Assembly (NCBI GenBank): GCA_905182995.1
Contig: CAJJDP010000252.1
Location: 1 to 21,294, forward strand
Length of the DNA: 21,294 nt
Origin: Paramecium octaurelia
Taxonomy: Eukaryota > Ciliophora > Oligohymenophorea > Peniculida > Parameciidae
Reading direction: 5' to 3'
Made by a program: the position numbers and the translations under genes. Positions 1 to 12,400 of the stretch are shown here, piece by piece. How positions within the stretch are numbered: the first letter of the stretch is position 1; each line of letters begins with the position of its first letter. The notes under the pieces were generated by a model, which worked only from the letters and a program-made list of their open reading frames with translations, searched no databases and was not told the DNA's origin.

Positions 1-1330
1 AACTAAATTAAATTGTGATCAAAGCTATACCAATGGATTTTATCAATCATTTTGTTAGATTAATGAATTTGAAGAATATCACATTAGTCTGAGTTTTCGT
101 TTTAGCCATCATCAAATCAAGGATTTCAGCATTTAGAAATTTCAAAATAGAGAGTGACAAAAATTAATTAAATATAATTTTTGATATTATTGCACTTCAT
201 TTTTGGAAAGTATAATTTAGATTCTTAGTTACTCCCCCAATTATATATTACTAAGACTGTGTGATAAATAATTAAATTTGGTTAATTTATTTTAAGATGC
301 AACTACTTTGATTTGAAAAAATTTAAAAGTTCTTGATCTGGTTCCTCATTTAAATACTAATAGTATTTCACTTGGTCAATAAAGTATACTGCCATAACAA
401 TTACGAACAACCTTAGTAACAAAGTCATCAATATAAATATCAACTAAAAGAAGTTACCATATAAAATTTAAAAAATATATCCTTTAAGGATCGCCTTTAA
501 AATTAGAGCCAGTGAAAATATCTAGATAAATTTGAAAAATATAATAATAACCGAGGCCGCTTGAATTACTTGACTACAGTCAATTTTGTGCGTGAAATCA
601 AATTAAAACAAATCATGATATTTAAATAGTTTTCCAATACAAAATATATATGTGAAAATATGATGAAAAATAATTTTACGATTGGTTGATTAATAATATT
701 AAATACCTGATAATAGAATTTAATAATCATGAAGTTATTTAAAATTTTAATAGAAGTAGAAAAATATTTAATATTTATATTAATTATGCAATAAATCAAT
801 CCAATAACCATTAAATGTCCAAATTCAGAACATGCCAATGATGTCAAATTGCTATTTTTTAATGAGTCCTTTTCAGTAAATAGATTATATTGTATTTAAT
901 GTATGAGAGATAGAATTCATGTTTCTCATCCTTAAATTAATAAGAATTACCAATTTTATTGGAATTTATTGAAAAAATTTATAAAAAATGTGATAATTGC
1001 ATTACTAGTTTAAATAAATAAATGGATTTTAGTTTATCAATAATTTTATGTATTTATTGATGGAATTAGATCTAAATATTTGAAAATTAAATAATAATTT
1101 CAATATTTTGATTCAAAATAGATGAATTCCTTTTTTGCAGGAGCTATTCAATTCAAATCATTTTAAAAACAATTGAAGCTCAAATATAATAATCGATTAA
1201 GAAATTCTAAAGTTAAATGCAAAAGTTTACATCTGATTTACAATTATACTTCATTTAATCAATTTTATAAAATATTATTGTAGATCAAAATAAATCTGGG
1301 TTAAACTATTATTCAATATTTGATTCAAAT
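1..1330. other. No recognisable gene
   Basis: AT-rich sequence in which I see no conserved domain, tRNA, rRNA or repeat array. With TGA as the only stop the minus strand is open from an ATG at 847 down to a TGA at 442-440 (135 codons). The product would be almost entirely Ile/Phe/Leu/Asn, as expected from translating AT-rich noncoding DNA, so I do not call it. Confidence 0.5.
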
Positions 1331-1334
1331 ATTC

Positions 1335-2065
1335 AGAAGTCACAAGAATTATATGAAAAAGGAATTAATCAATTTGATTAGGCTATTAATCAATATTTTA
1401 GGATGAAATTCAATTACATATTTGAATGATAAGAAATATGAAGAGGCGATTAAATAATTTGAATAAGCCTTAATTTTAATTCAACCCATCATTAGGTTGC
1501 AAAGATATAATTCTTATTAATTTTTTAGCTGAGAGTTTAAGATTGCTTGGTTAATATAAAGTGGCAATCATTTTGGCAGATAAACCTTGGAAGTTGATCC
1601 AAAGTATTTTAAATTACAGAAATATATTTGATATGCTGTAAGGATGCTTAGTAAATATAATGAAGCAATCATTTAGGCAGATAAAGCTTTGGAAATTAAT
1701 CCACAGCATTGTAATTCATTATAATCTAAATGTATGAAGTGTGTTTGATTTGAAGGTAACTCATTGAGATATTTTACTTAAATTTTAGAGTTTAACATGT
1801 TTGAAAATGTTTAAAGAAGTTATATAGGAGTTTGAGAAATCTTTATCAATCGATCCAAATCATTTTGATTCATAATGGGTAAAAGGTTAATGTATTTAGG
1901 TATTGATAGGTTTTTGTTTAAAACAAAGAATATGTTTAGGATTTATTCCAATAACAGAATTAATTTTAAGAAGCCATAATTTTATGAAAACGCTTTAACG
2001 ATAAATCCAAATCAATTATGGATTAAAAACAAAAGAGGTATTATATTTTTTAAATATTCAGATGA
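1335..2065 (+). pseudogene. Decayed TPR-repeat gene
   Basis: Short stretches typical of ciliate TPR proteins occur in order but in different frames: KYEEAIKQFEQALIL (about 1436-1482), LGQYKVAIILADK (about 1545-1590), KYNEAIIQADKALEINPQH (about 1653-1710), FKEVIQEFEKSLSIDPNHFDS (about 1813-1875) and NALTINPNQ (about 1988-2015). The spacing and the A-x-x-x-[FY]-x-x-A-[IL]-x-[IL]-x-P-x motif match the second helix of 34-residue TPR units. TGA codons and small indels interrupt every frame, for example after LQKYI near 1630 and after CMKCV near 1748. Some breaks could be tiny introns, but not all can be resolved as GT-AG introns, so I call a pseudogene. TPR proteins are scaffolds for protein-protein contacts; no specific partner can be inferred. 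The family is the same as the better preserved gene at 18811-20724. Confidence 0.7.
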
Positions 2066-2261
2066 ATGTTTAAAAATAGTAAATAAATAATGAAAATTCC
2101 CTTTTATCGTGAATTTCTTTTGGAGGGTCATTATGGTTGGTTTATTAAACTATTTTTGTCTAATTCGAATATTTGAAGTCTTAAGTATTTCAATGACTTT
2201 ATTTTGTAAAATTAATATATTGCATTTTCTAAAATCAAGTAATTTTATGATTAAATTTGAA

Positions 2262-4254
2262 ATTTAATGATTCAGCTCATCTTTTATTGAATCATAGCGT
2301 CATGTTTTCAGTAGAGTAACTAAAATATAGGAGCAAGATGTTCAAAGAATAGCTGGAATAATTCAGTTATTTGATAAAATTTCATTTATAGTTGACTAAT
2401 TATCAACTTATGAATCTGGATAAATTTTTCCTAAAAATGGATTTCTTAGGTATGCTCAAAATTGAAATGCACTAGCAATTTGTACAATTTATAGAGGTTT
2501 CTTTGTAATATAGTATAATTAAGACAACAGCAAATAAAATATACAAATTAACGTGCTTTATTTTTCAATTTAATGATGTTGAATAAATTCAAGATTTGAA
2601 ATATTACAAATTGTTAATCGTTGAAAATTTCCTTTAAGACCCTTCGAATATATTAAGTTGTCAAAAATTTTGTATTGAGTATCAATAACATAATATATTT
2701 AAAAATATCTTATTTCAAACTTTAGGTGAGTCCTTCCAATTTTAACTGAAAAATTTAAATTTGCTTTGTAAAAAACCTTACAAACGAATAAAATTGGATA
2801 CTTTTGCTTATGAAAGTATTCTTCCGTATGGCACCCCATTTTTTAAATAGATTTTTTTTTATCTTATAATAAATACTACCGACTCATTAAATTTTAAATG
2901 AAAATTGTTTCCTCCTTGTCTAAGCCAAGCATCACATTTAATAGGTTAAATAATATGGCAGTTGTAGGCCGATCAAAAATTAATAAATACAACTACTCTT
3001 TGATCTTTTTTCTCAACCTTTGTATATCAGTAATTAGTTTGAGTAATTATGGTTGGATTCCATCATCTCTAATGAAACCAAATTATTCTTTAAAGGTACA
3101 TTCTTCACCAAATATTATGTGGGAATCTAATCTCTAGCCATTTTTCATTGGACTTTACACTTATAGGTCTGAATTAGTCTTTTTCTGGAATGTTTGGATA
3201 TGCTTTATTAAAGGGAACCAAATGATTTTTTCCGAAATTAAATACTAAATCAGTAATATGACATTCTTTATTTCGTAAATTAAAGTTCTCCAAGCGATAT
3301 TGAATTATTTTAGGAAGTTGTAGTAGAGAATATGTTTATATCTCTTTAAATATGGCAAGCTATTTTAGGCAATTCAAAAGAATTTATTTCTTACAGCTTA
3401 TAAGTGAATCACCATCTATGAAACAATTCACGATACTACTACCTCTCTTTGTAGGGTTCATAATTAATATATTGATTAATTTGAAGGCTTTTTCTAATTA
3501 ATTATTTCTTAATTACTTTTCAGTTCTACGTAGAATGCTATTTATTGCTTGGCTATAAATTTAATTAATACATTTAGTTAGTGTTTATGCTCTACTTTAA
3601 GAATATTGAATTTGGTTAATTTTCTATTATATCTCTAAGTAAACTATTTAAGCGATTTATTTTAATTTATTAGAGAGTTTAAAAGATAGATATTTTATTT
3701 AACTGGGTAGAACTGATATTATTTAGCTGATAAATGCGACTTCTGTAGTCAGATTTTTGCCAACAAAATATGGTAATCAGAATAGCATGTCTTATAAAGA
3801 TTTAAATTGGCTGACAAATTTTAATTTACCAACATTATATATATATCGCTTTGTTGTCATAAGTTATAGTTAAAGTTTTCTAGTGCTTTTTTTGATTTTT
3901 TATCATACTATTCTAAAGAGGAGTAAATATTTAGTATAAAAACTTCTAGTTCTAACCTGTTACTTGGATTAGCAAACATTCGAATAATTCACGAACCTTT
4001 GGGAGTAATTAGATATCTTTTTTGAAAACAAATTGCTTATGTATCTTCTTTTTCTTCTATTCGAGTTAGGACTTCTTAATTCTACTATGAAATGTATAGG
4101 AAGGAGAGTTAGTAATTCCTTCCTTGCTTCCATTAACACAATATATGTGCCCCTGTTATTAAAAGTATTTGGTTTAATTGAAGAGATGTTTCATGCAAGT
4201 ATAATAAATTCTTTATTTGGAGTATCTGATTTTATACTTGATGGAAAGGTATGA
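2262..4254 (+). pseudogene. Broken gene for a large multi-pass membrane protein
   Basis: The clearest part is one frame from about 3310 to 4254, closed by TGA at 4252-4254, with one in-frame TGA at 3607-3609. It encodes several hydrophobic segments, for example FTILLPLFVGFIINILI (about 3428-3478), a segment around SFLVLFLIFYHTIL (about 3873-3914) and LLMYLLFLLFELGLL (about 4030-4074), separated by hydrophilic stretches with NWLTNFNLP and LDQQTFEQFTNLWEQ. Upstream, coding-like pieces lie in several frames: AHLLLNHSV near 2275, a frame with IAGIIQLFDKISFIVDQLS to a TGA at 2463-2465, a frame ending at TGA 2899-2901, and an overlapping frame from ATG 2898. I infer an ectodomain followed by a C-terminal multi-pass membrane region, as in large ciliate surface proteins; family membership is not proven. 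Frame changes between 2465 and 3310 do not resolve cleanly with short GT-AG introns. Not an intact gene as read. Confidence 0.6.
3607..3609 (+). other. In-frame premature TGA in the membrane-protein frame
   Basis: Translation runs VYALLQEY, then TGA, then IWLIFYYISKQTIQ in the same frame, and both sides look coding. No GT-AG segment of 20-35 nt covers this codon. It is the only stop in about 940 nt of this frame, so it is either a recent nonsense change or a base error. Confidence 0.6.
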
Positions 4255-4299
4255 AAGCACAGTACAGTGCTTCGGCCTTCAAAAATTATTTATAACAAG

Positions 4300-5060
4300 T
4301 TTTAGGCGTGGTGAATAGTATGATAAAGAAAATGTCAATGGGATTGAAATAATTGAGGGGTTAAAGATTGTTCAAAATAACATATAATGGTGTATAGAAA
4401 AGTGAGTAAAAAAAGGCAGATGAGATATTAATTATCAATTAGAAATCATGGAGTAATCTATATAGAAAGTATATTGTGAAGGATCATATGATGAACATTA
4501 TGATATTACAATTGAAGAATTGATTGATATAGGTGATGGATTTGAAAGGGAATCATAAATTACTTATATTTCTAAATATCAAAACCAGTAAAATTAGTTA
4601 TATGGGATATTTGGTATAAAAGGAATGATGGAATTATAAAATGAAAAAATTGCAGCGAATTGTTAGCGGTGAAGGATCTTATGATGAAGTTGATGATAGC
4701 ATGAAGCTAGGAGTGTGGGGATCATTAAGTAATTTGTATAGGTAAATATAAAAATGGAAAAACTGATATTGGGAGAATTAAGTAATAGATTTTAGAGGGG
4801 ATTCATAAGTTATTGTTAAGGGTGTTTATAAATATGGGAAAAAGTGGTAATTGGGAGATTTAGATGAAGAAAAGGTTAAAGAAAAATTTGAAATATTTAT
4901 TTAAATTAAAAATTAAGTGTTGGTGGACAAAATGATGAAAAAAGTATGGTTTGAAAATTGAACCATGAATTGAGTTAGATGAGGGATTTAATTATAATAA
5001 ATATATAATCCATAAAGGTGAATCAAAAAGTGCTTTGAAATGAATAATCATATTGTAATG
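4300..5060 (+). pseudogene. Decayed G-G-x-Y-D-E repeat protein
   Basis: Four diverged units are visible by their start motif: GEQYDKE (about 4310), GSYDEHYD (4481), GEGSYDEVDD (about 4668-4697) and GGQNDEK (about 4922). After each motif comes the usual pattern of this Paramecium repeat: K-x-G-x-W-x-x-L, a variable stretch such as IGDGFERESQITYI, then Y-K-N-G-K followed by W-x-I/L. Unit spacings are roughly 170-250 nt. Frames change between and within units and are stopped by TGA, for example after ANCQR near 4670 and after KWKN near 4765. The repeats recall MORN-type units (G-x-Y-x-x-G-K) but are longer; I know this as a large uncharacterised Paramecium family and infer no function. It starts within 60 nt of the end of the preceding pseudogene. 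A second copy lies at 15780-16930 on the other strand. Confidence 0.6.
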
Positions 5061-6300
5061 TTTCATGCTAATAATAATGAGATATTAAATATAATTATAC
5101 CCGAATTGATATTGAAAAGGAAAATAAATGTGCTATAATGTCTAAAGCAAAAAATCCACCAAGAACATATTATCTTTTCATTCATATCATTTAACTAATA
5201 TGATATTTTAAATTAATAAATTATTGCTTCACACATTATCATCTTTTTGTAACTAATTCTATAAGGATTATCTGGTTATCTAATAATAAAGTAGATATTC
5301 GCTATTAACAGAGTTACTTGTATTACAATAAAGAAAATTATACCTATTTATTTTATAATACTTGTAGATGAAATTATTGTTTGTTAATGCACAACATTGA
5401 TTTTTTAATTGCAATAATAATATTATTATTTTTATAATTTAAACATACTTTCTTTTTTTTGAATTAAATAAGAGAGTTATGATCACAATCTTTCATCAAG
5501 AATCATTTCATGACATCTTGTAAATAAAAATTTTGATTTATTTTGTTATTCATTTCAAATATCAATTATCATGGATATAGCATATCTATAAAATTCAAAA
5601 ATTAAGGAATTTCTTGTTTGAGAGAGAGCTCTATTGTGGTGGTTTCAAATATTACTGAAACAAATTGATAATCTATTTGCAAATAAGTTTTTTTACATTA
5701 ACAAATAAATTTCATCGTCGCATAAAAAGCAAAAGATGCCATAGGAAATGTTATTCTTTTACATTTTTTAACGTAATAGCGAATAAAAATTGAAGATTTA
5801 TAAAATAAAAAATACCTAAGAAAATAAGAGGAGGGATATTTGTAAAACTTCTTTATAGGATTTTATTTACATAAAGTAAAGAATAAATAGTAATTGAATT
5901 TATAATTAAATATTAAAATATTATTATGTAAATTTATTTTAATTCATAATCTTTACTACCAATTTTAGATTAACCCGTTTGACAAACTATTAATTTGGTT
6001 CCAAAATGGTAGTGTAATGTCTAATCTGGATTTTATTTTCATTGAGAAATATATTTATTTTTAGCTAAAAGCAATACAAAATCAAATAAATCTTTACTTT
6101 AATAGATGAATTATGAAGTTTGATGTGTTAACATTAATCTGACTTTTTATCGTCAACAAAAGAAATGGATATCTACTCTCAAATATAGGTTGAAGTTTAT
6201 TAATTAATAACAAATATACAATTATAGTTATACAATAATTAATATCAAAATTATGTTATCATAAAAAATTTAAAGAATAATTATCATTCATACAGAATTA
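5060..6300. other. No recognisable gene
   Basis: Very AT-rich, with short homopolymers and many TGA codons in all frames. I see no conserved protein motif, RNA gene or repeat array. Confidence 0.45.
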
Positions 6301-6307
6301 CTAAAAC

Positions 6308-7587
6308 ATGAAAAATTAACCTAATCTAGGTATCATTTAGATTCATTATGGTGATCAATATTCAAATTAAGTTTTCTAGAATACTAGAATACGAAAGGCT
6401 TTCCATTTCTAATGTAATATTGATCCCTATGGCAACGAGCTATATTTAAATATTGAATATTTGTATAATTAATTAATGAGTATTTCAGATTTTATACTCA
6501 GAACATTTTAACAATCTTCTAAGAAGCATTCTCTCGTTAAGAAATTACTTTCAAAAATTTTAATCGTAAGTATCCCTTTTTTATTAAAGGAGGTATAGTG
6601 AATTGATGACTAATGGTCTGGAGTTTGGCTTAGATAAGGATATGTTTTACCCCTTATTGAGAACAAGGCTTGATCTCTCTGGCCTTTATACAATCTATAT
6701 AAAATTAATCAGACAATATTTTCAAACAGATTTCAGATTAATTTAGTGAAATATAACTGTTAAAATTGCCATTTATTTTCTTAAGGATAAAAATGGAGTG
6801 AAAGAAATTGACATTGGTAATATTCATCACTATTTAATTTTATAATTAATCATTAATAAAATTACAAAAAAATAATAATTTATCCTAAGAAATATAAGGG
6901 TAAAACGATGTTAAGATTCAAGCATTAGTTTAAGAGAATTTCAGGTATCCCAAATCAAGTAACTTGATTTTTCATTTTTATATGAATGAATAGAGTCAAT
7001 AGGATGACTAGAAATTTAAATTTTTAGACCGAAATAAGCTTTATTCGTTACTTAAGATGCTGAATCTATTTGAGAGAAATGAGGATTTGAAGGCATCAAT
7101 TAATTATAGTTCATTGTATTGTATAATATGCTTATATGCTTTTGCTGAAAGCAATCAAAAAAAATTATTGGAAAATTAATAACAATTAATAATTGTTTTA
7201 AAGGATAACTCTTTTAAGTGTTTGCAATGGGAAATATTAATAATATAATATATGATCAAGTAAAAACTGAGGTCATCCTATAATTTTGTTTATAATTTAA
7301 TCTTTCTAAACTGTTATTAAAAAATTCTTAAATAATCAAATCAAACCTTGCTTTCGCTAAATTACTTTATAAAAAAGAAAAAAATCAATTTTTTTTCTAA
7401 CTTTATATATGACTGGTTAAATTATAAATAATTGAGGTTTCGTAAATATTATGAAATGAAAAATTTCAAAAAAAAGGATTAAGGCATTATTATTAAATTC
7501 ATAATTATTAATTTTAGTAGTTTAATCAAATATTTTTATAATGTATTTATTTTAAGTCTTCTAAATTGTTTTTCATAATATTTTTGA
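6308..7587 (+). pseudogene. Broken or error-rich protein-coding gene, unknown family
   Basis: The left end has a plausible start: ATG 6308 opens MKNQPNLGIIQIHYGDQYSN and stays open to TGA 6599-6601 (97 codons). Coding-like sequence continues in other frames: a frame with LDKDMFYPLLRTRLDLSGLY, interrupted by TGA 6747-6749 and resuming with NITVKIAIYFLKDKNGVKEI, ending at TGA near 6986; then a frame from ATG 6982 to TGA 7585-7587 (201 residues) with LLKMLNLFERNEDLKASINY. Two segments look like tiny introns, 6463-6488 (26 nt, GTATAA...TTTCAG) and 6566-6589 (24 nt, GTAAGT...TTAAAG), but removing them does not join all frames. The remaining jumps are one-base shifts, often near A or T runs, so sequencing error is as likely as decay. 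It converges on the minus-strand gene, whose stop in this copy is at 7736. From 6873 on, the sequence is repeated exactly at 8148. I do not recognise the product. Confidence 0.4.
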
Positions 7588-8146
7588 CATATCAAAATTA
7601 AATGATTCTTACTCATAGAAATTACTAGAAACTCATCTATAAACGGATTTATCAAAAATTAAAGAAATATTTGTAAATTATTCAGCCATTTGTATTAATT
7701 AAAACTAATAATTATATAAAATAAATGTTAGATTATCATTGACCATTTTGTTTTTGAATCATAGATTTTGATTTCATTTTTCTAGTGTAAATGAGTATAA
7801 AAACAAAGCAAGTTATCTAAATTAATAGAATACTGTTTGTAAACTACAAGTTTGTTTTAATTATATGTATTTAAAGTGATACTTTTACATTTGATACCTC
7901 ATTTTAAGCCAACAATTCAAAATTTTATCTAGCTTCATCATAATTTTATAATTCCAATTCATATCCAATTAATCCTATTTAAACAAAAGAATCATTGCTG
8001 AAAATGAAATGAGTAGTATTTAATCTTGTTATTTAGATAAAAAAATTTGAATTGTAAAAATAATCAATTAATTTTCTATCTTCTTGAATTTGATACAGTT
8101 TTAAAAAATTATTCTAAGTTTATTGTAAAACTAAAAGACTATCATC
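6873..8146 (+). repeat. Copy 1 of an exact 1274-bp direct duplication
   Basis: I compared this with 8148-9421 block by block and saw no mismatch. The offset is 1275 both at the left end (6881 against 8156) and at the right end (8141 against 9416), so there is no net indel. It contains the 3' part of the broken plus-strand gene (ORF 6982-7587) and the last 411 nt of the minus-strand membrane protein gene. It stops exactly at the N. Confidence 0.95.
7736..8146 (-). pseudogene. Truncated second copy of the membrane-protein 3' end
   Basis: Carries the last 136 codons plus the TGA (7738-7736) of the gene at 12837-9011, identical to 9421-9011 and including the C-terminal membrane helix. It is cut by the N at 8147, with no start or upstream coding sequence. 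If the duplication is a contig overlap this is not a separate locus, and the true gene simply ends once. I favour that reading. Confidence 0.8.
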
Positions 8147-8147
8147 N
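8147..8147. other. Single N: assembly join
   Basis: The only ambiguous base in the window. It sits exactly between two identical 1274-bp copies, as expected when two overlapping contigs are concatenated with a placeholder rather than merged. Confidence 0.95.
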
Positions 8148-9421
8148 TAATAATTTATCCTAAGAAATATAAGGGTAAAACGATGTTAAGATTCAAGCAT
8201 TAGTTTAAGAGAATTTCAGGTATCCCAAATCAAGTAACTTGATTTTTCATTTTTATATGAATGAATAGAGTCAATAGGATGACTAGAAATTTAAATTTTT
8301 AGACCGAAATAAGCTTTATTCGTTACTTAAGATGCTGAATCTATTTGAGAGAAATGAGGATTTGAAGGCATCAATTAATTATAGTTCATTGTATTGTATA
8401 ATATGCTTATATGCTTTTGCTGAAAGCAATCAAAAAAAATTATTGGAAAATTAATAACAATTAATAATTGTTTTAAAGGATAACTCTTTTAAGTGTTTGC
8501 AATGGGAAATATTAATAATATAATATATGATCAAGTAAAAACTGAGGTCATCCTATAATTTTGTTTATAATTTAATCTTTCTAAACTGTTATTAAAAAAT
8601 TCTTAAATAATCAAATCAAACCTTGCTTTCGCTAAATTACTTTATAAAAAAGAAAAAAATCAATTTTTTTTCTAACTTTATATATGACTGGTTAAATTAT
8701 AAATAATTGAGGTTTCGTAAATATTATGAAATGAAAAATTTCAAAAAAAAGGATTAAGGCATTATTATTAAATTCATAATTATTAATTTTAGTAGTTTAA
8801 TCAAATATTTTTATAATGTATTTATTTTAAGTCTTCTAAATTGTTTTTCATAATATTTTTGACATATCAAAATTAAATGATTCTTACTCATAGAAATTAC
8901 TAGAAACTCATCTATAAACGGATTTATCAAAAATTAAAGAAATATTTGTAAATTATTCAGCCATTTGTATTAATTAAAACTAATAATTATATAAAATAAA
9001 TGTTAGATTATCATTGACCATTTTGTTTTTGAATCATAGATTTTGATTTCATTTTTCTAGTGTAAATGAGTATAAAAACAAAGCAAGTTATCTAAATTAA
9101 TAGAATACTGTTTGTAAACTACAAGTTTGTTTTAATTATATGTATTTAAAGTGATACTTTTACATTTGATACCTCATTTTAAGCCAACAATTCAAAATTT
9201 TATCTAGCTTCATCATAATTTTATAATTCCAATTCATATCCAATTAATCCTATTTAAACAAAAGAATCATTGCTGAAAATGAAATGAGTAGTATTTAATC
9301 TTGTTATTTAGATAAAAAAATTTGAATTGTAAAAATAATCAATTAATTTTCTATCTTCTTGAATTTGATACAGTTTTAAAAAATTATTCTAAGTTTATTG
9401 TAAAACTAAAAGACTATCATC
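8148..9421 (+). repeat. Copy 2 of an exact 1274-bp direct duplication
   Basis: Identical to 6873-8146. Its right end runs without a break into the body of the minus-strand gene (9422 onward), whereas its left end begins abruptly after the N. It holds the plus-strand ORF again at 8257-8862 and the complete 3' end of the minus-strand gene. Confidence 0.95.
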
Positions 9422-12400
9422 TACATATTAGATAACATCATTTTCACTCATAGCAAAAGGAATTTTTTAGATTTAATTTCTAAAATAGTTTTATAAATCC
9501 AATAAGATTTAATTCTTTTATTAATTCAATTATAACTAAAACAATTATGAAAAATCTTTATCAAATGTGAGCAGTTTAATGTTAATTAAATCTCCAGAAT
9601 ACTTACATGAAACAAATTTCATTGTAAATTTAGATTTATTAAAATTTTTAAATTTAATCATTTTCGCATAGATTTCTTCATTTATTTTTAATGAGTATAT
9701 CTAATGTAAATTAGTTGTGTATATAGTTAATTCTAAATCATTTGAATCTTTCTATAGAATAAGGTATTAATTATCAGACTTCTCAATTTATATGATATCT
9801 ATAATAATGGCAGGTAAAATTTTTATTTTATAATTTATATCATCTATAATAATAAAAGCCTAAGTATTATTGCCTTTCAGATTTATTAAATTACCAGCCC
9901 TAAATGAATTTTCAAAATTAATCTAATCTCTTGTTATTTCAAAATTAAGATTTGATACCATTCTACAACTATAACCCTATTTTTCAGAACATTAAATTAA
10001 TTCAATAACTAATTAGTTTATGAATTATGAAACACAAAGGAAATATTACTATTTTATCCAAGTTACATAATGAGTATTGAAAGAATATCTATGTATTACT
10101 CCAACAATTATATTTTCTTATATTATTACTTCAAAATGTATTTCTTTTATTTTCGTTTAAAAGTGATATAGTTTAATGCATAATGCTGAGGTTTAATCGT
10201 CACATTCTTAAAGTTATTTTATAAATTGAAAAGGTCCCTTCAAAACAACATTTGAGTTATTTAAAATTTTCAAATTACCAACTGGACCATAAAACATTTT
10301 TGACAAATCTAATTTTAAATTTTTATTTTGTTAAATTTAAATTATAGAAGATTTCATAAGAGAAGATAACTAAGAACATTGATTCTCAATTTCAATCTTT
10401 AATTCAATATCTCCTTCTTCTCTGTTGATCATTGAAACAGTTTATGATGCAACATTTAAATGGAAATTTTCGAGCTCTAATTCAATTAAAAATTGGTTTA
10501 ATAAGAATTACCTCCAAACTTTATCAAAGGAAAAAAGTAGGAGAGCAATATCAATTTTAAAAAAGGAATCATCGGTTGCTTAATGAATAAATAAGTAAAT
10601 TTACCTATAATTTAATCTAATGATAACTTGGACATGCTATGTGAAAAAATGGCTATATATAGCAAATTGTTTTATTAAATTAAAATAGCTAACTTAAGGT
10701 TATTAATTTGGTATTTAATAGGATAATAAAATGAAAAGTTTTAAATAGTGTAATTTGATATTTAATGTAATTCTTACTGAATTAAATTATATAGAATCAA
10801 TGATCTAGTTTAATTTTGTATTGAAACTATAGAATAACATTCTAACATATGTAAAGCTTAAATAGAAATGATTAATGATTCTTAAAATTGAAAGCATCTG
10901 AAAAATTCTTTACTTTCAAAAGCTATAATGCTTTAATATTGAATTAATTTTAAGTTATATGACTCAAAATAAAATAGAATAGGTTCAGGTTAATAAAAAC
11001 CTTTTGATAAATAGTATCTTACAGGTTGCTCAAACTTAATTTAAATGATTAAAGGTAAATTAGAAGCCTTTGTGTAAATAAATAAACTTGAATAAATTTT
11101 CTTAACACTAGTAATCTCTTCATTTATGTTTAATTAGAAATGAGAAAGAAATTCACCTGAAAACTAAACTCCTGCCAGATCATTATTATTACTTTTATTC
11201 ACAAAATAATAGCCTATATCATATTCAAGTACATAATATTTATCTATGTTTACTGATATTACAACTCTTTTTTATCGACAATCATAGATATAAAAAAAAG
11301 ATCCATTTTTGAAACTGATGTGACCTATTGTGATTTTTTTTAACTAAAACCTACCTTGGTTATACAATTTATTAAATCTTGCAAAACAAATGTCTTAAAA
11401 GTCCTCATTGTTCCTGATACTTACCTTAAGATTACCTGAACTACTGTATATGTTATAAGTATTATTTTTAAAGTAATTAGAGTTATTGGAATTCCATAAA
11501 ATTTATATCTTATTTTAGCAATTATACTCAAATTAAATCAGCTAAGTGGATTCCTATTTTTCTGTCTAAGTGCTATTTTTGGGTAACAATTTAAAACATT
11601 TGATAGTATCATCTCTTTTAAATAAATTGGTTTTCTCGATTACATATACATACCGTTATTTAGGTTCTATAAAAGTACTTAATGGTTCATATTTATAAAA
11701 TTATAGCACATTTTTCTTCCAATCAAATTAGCAGAATAAATTATCAAAATCAAAAAATTACAATGAGGTGTTGCAAATTTGATATGTCTAATTAATCCGA
11801 ACATTTACTAACACATTTAATTCAAATTAATTTTATAGGAAAATTAGATCTGAATGAATATGAATATTATTTATTGAATAAAATTTGTTCATTAGGACTT
11901 ACTGATAATATTAAGCTCTTATTATTGAGGAGTCATTTTTATCTAATTCATTGACTAACATTAGAATTGAACATTTCTGATGTAATAGTAATTTTTAAAT
12001 TCGATATTCCCTCTCCACAATAATCTAATTTAGAATTTTCTTTTAAAATAAATCATAATACACTAGCACATAAAAATTATTTTCTATCAGATAGATAGCA
12101 TAAGTATCAGAATTAATTTCACAATCAACTACATCATCAATAAAAGTGAGCCTTGTTATATAACCCTATTAATATTTCGTTTAAGCATCAATTAAAGTAA
12201 TAACTTGATTGTTCGTAATTAAAATAACTTTCCATCTTGAACATTGATAAAATAAAATAATTTATTAATCTTAGATTTTTTTTAGTTAGTTTTTTTTGCA
12301 TTTATCCTCTATTTGTTCTGAAACATCATATTCCAAAATTAAAGTTTCATTACTTTGAAAATCCAAAGAATAATATTTTAAAGTTGACTAACCAATACAA

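Noticed and set aside
440..847. Minus-strand ORF of 135 codons with several hydrophobic stretches
   Set aside because: Composition is that expected from AT-rich noncoding DNA, with no signal-peptide-plus-helix organisation and no motif. Open frames of this length are common by chance when only TGA stops.
2898..3137. Standard-code plus-strand ORF of 79 codons as a separate gene
   Set aside because: It ends at a TAG that is a Gln codon here and lies inside the broken membrane-protein gene, so it is only one of that gene's frame pieces.
6770..6830. C-x-x-C-H (NCQNCH) in one plus-strand frame, resembling a haem c site
   Set aside because: The motif is short, the frame is interrupted by TGA on both sides, and a competing frame over the same bases looks at least as good.
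6873..9421. Genuine tandem gene duplication
   Set aside because: Perfect identity over 1274 bp with the junction exactly at the only N is better explained by an unmerged contig overlap.
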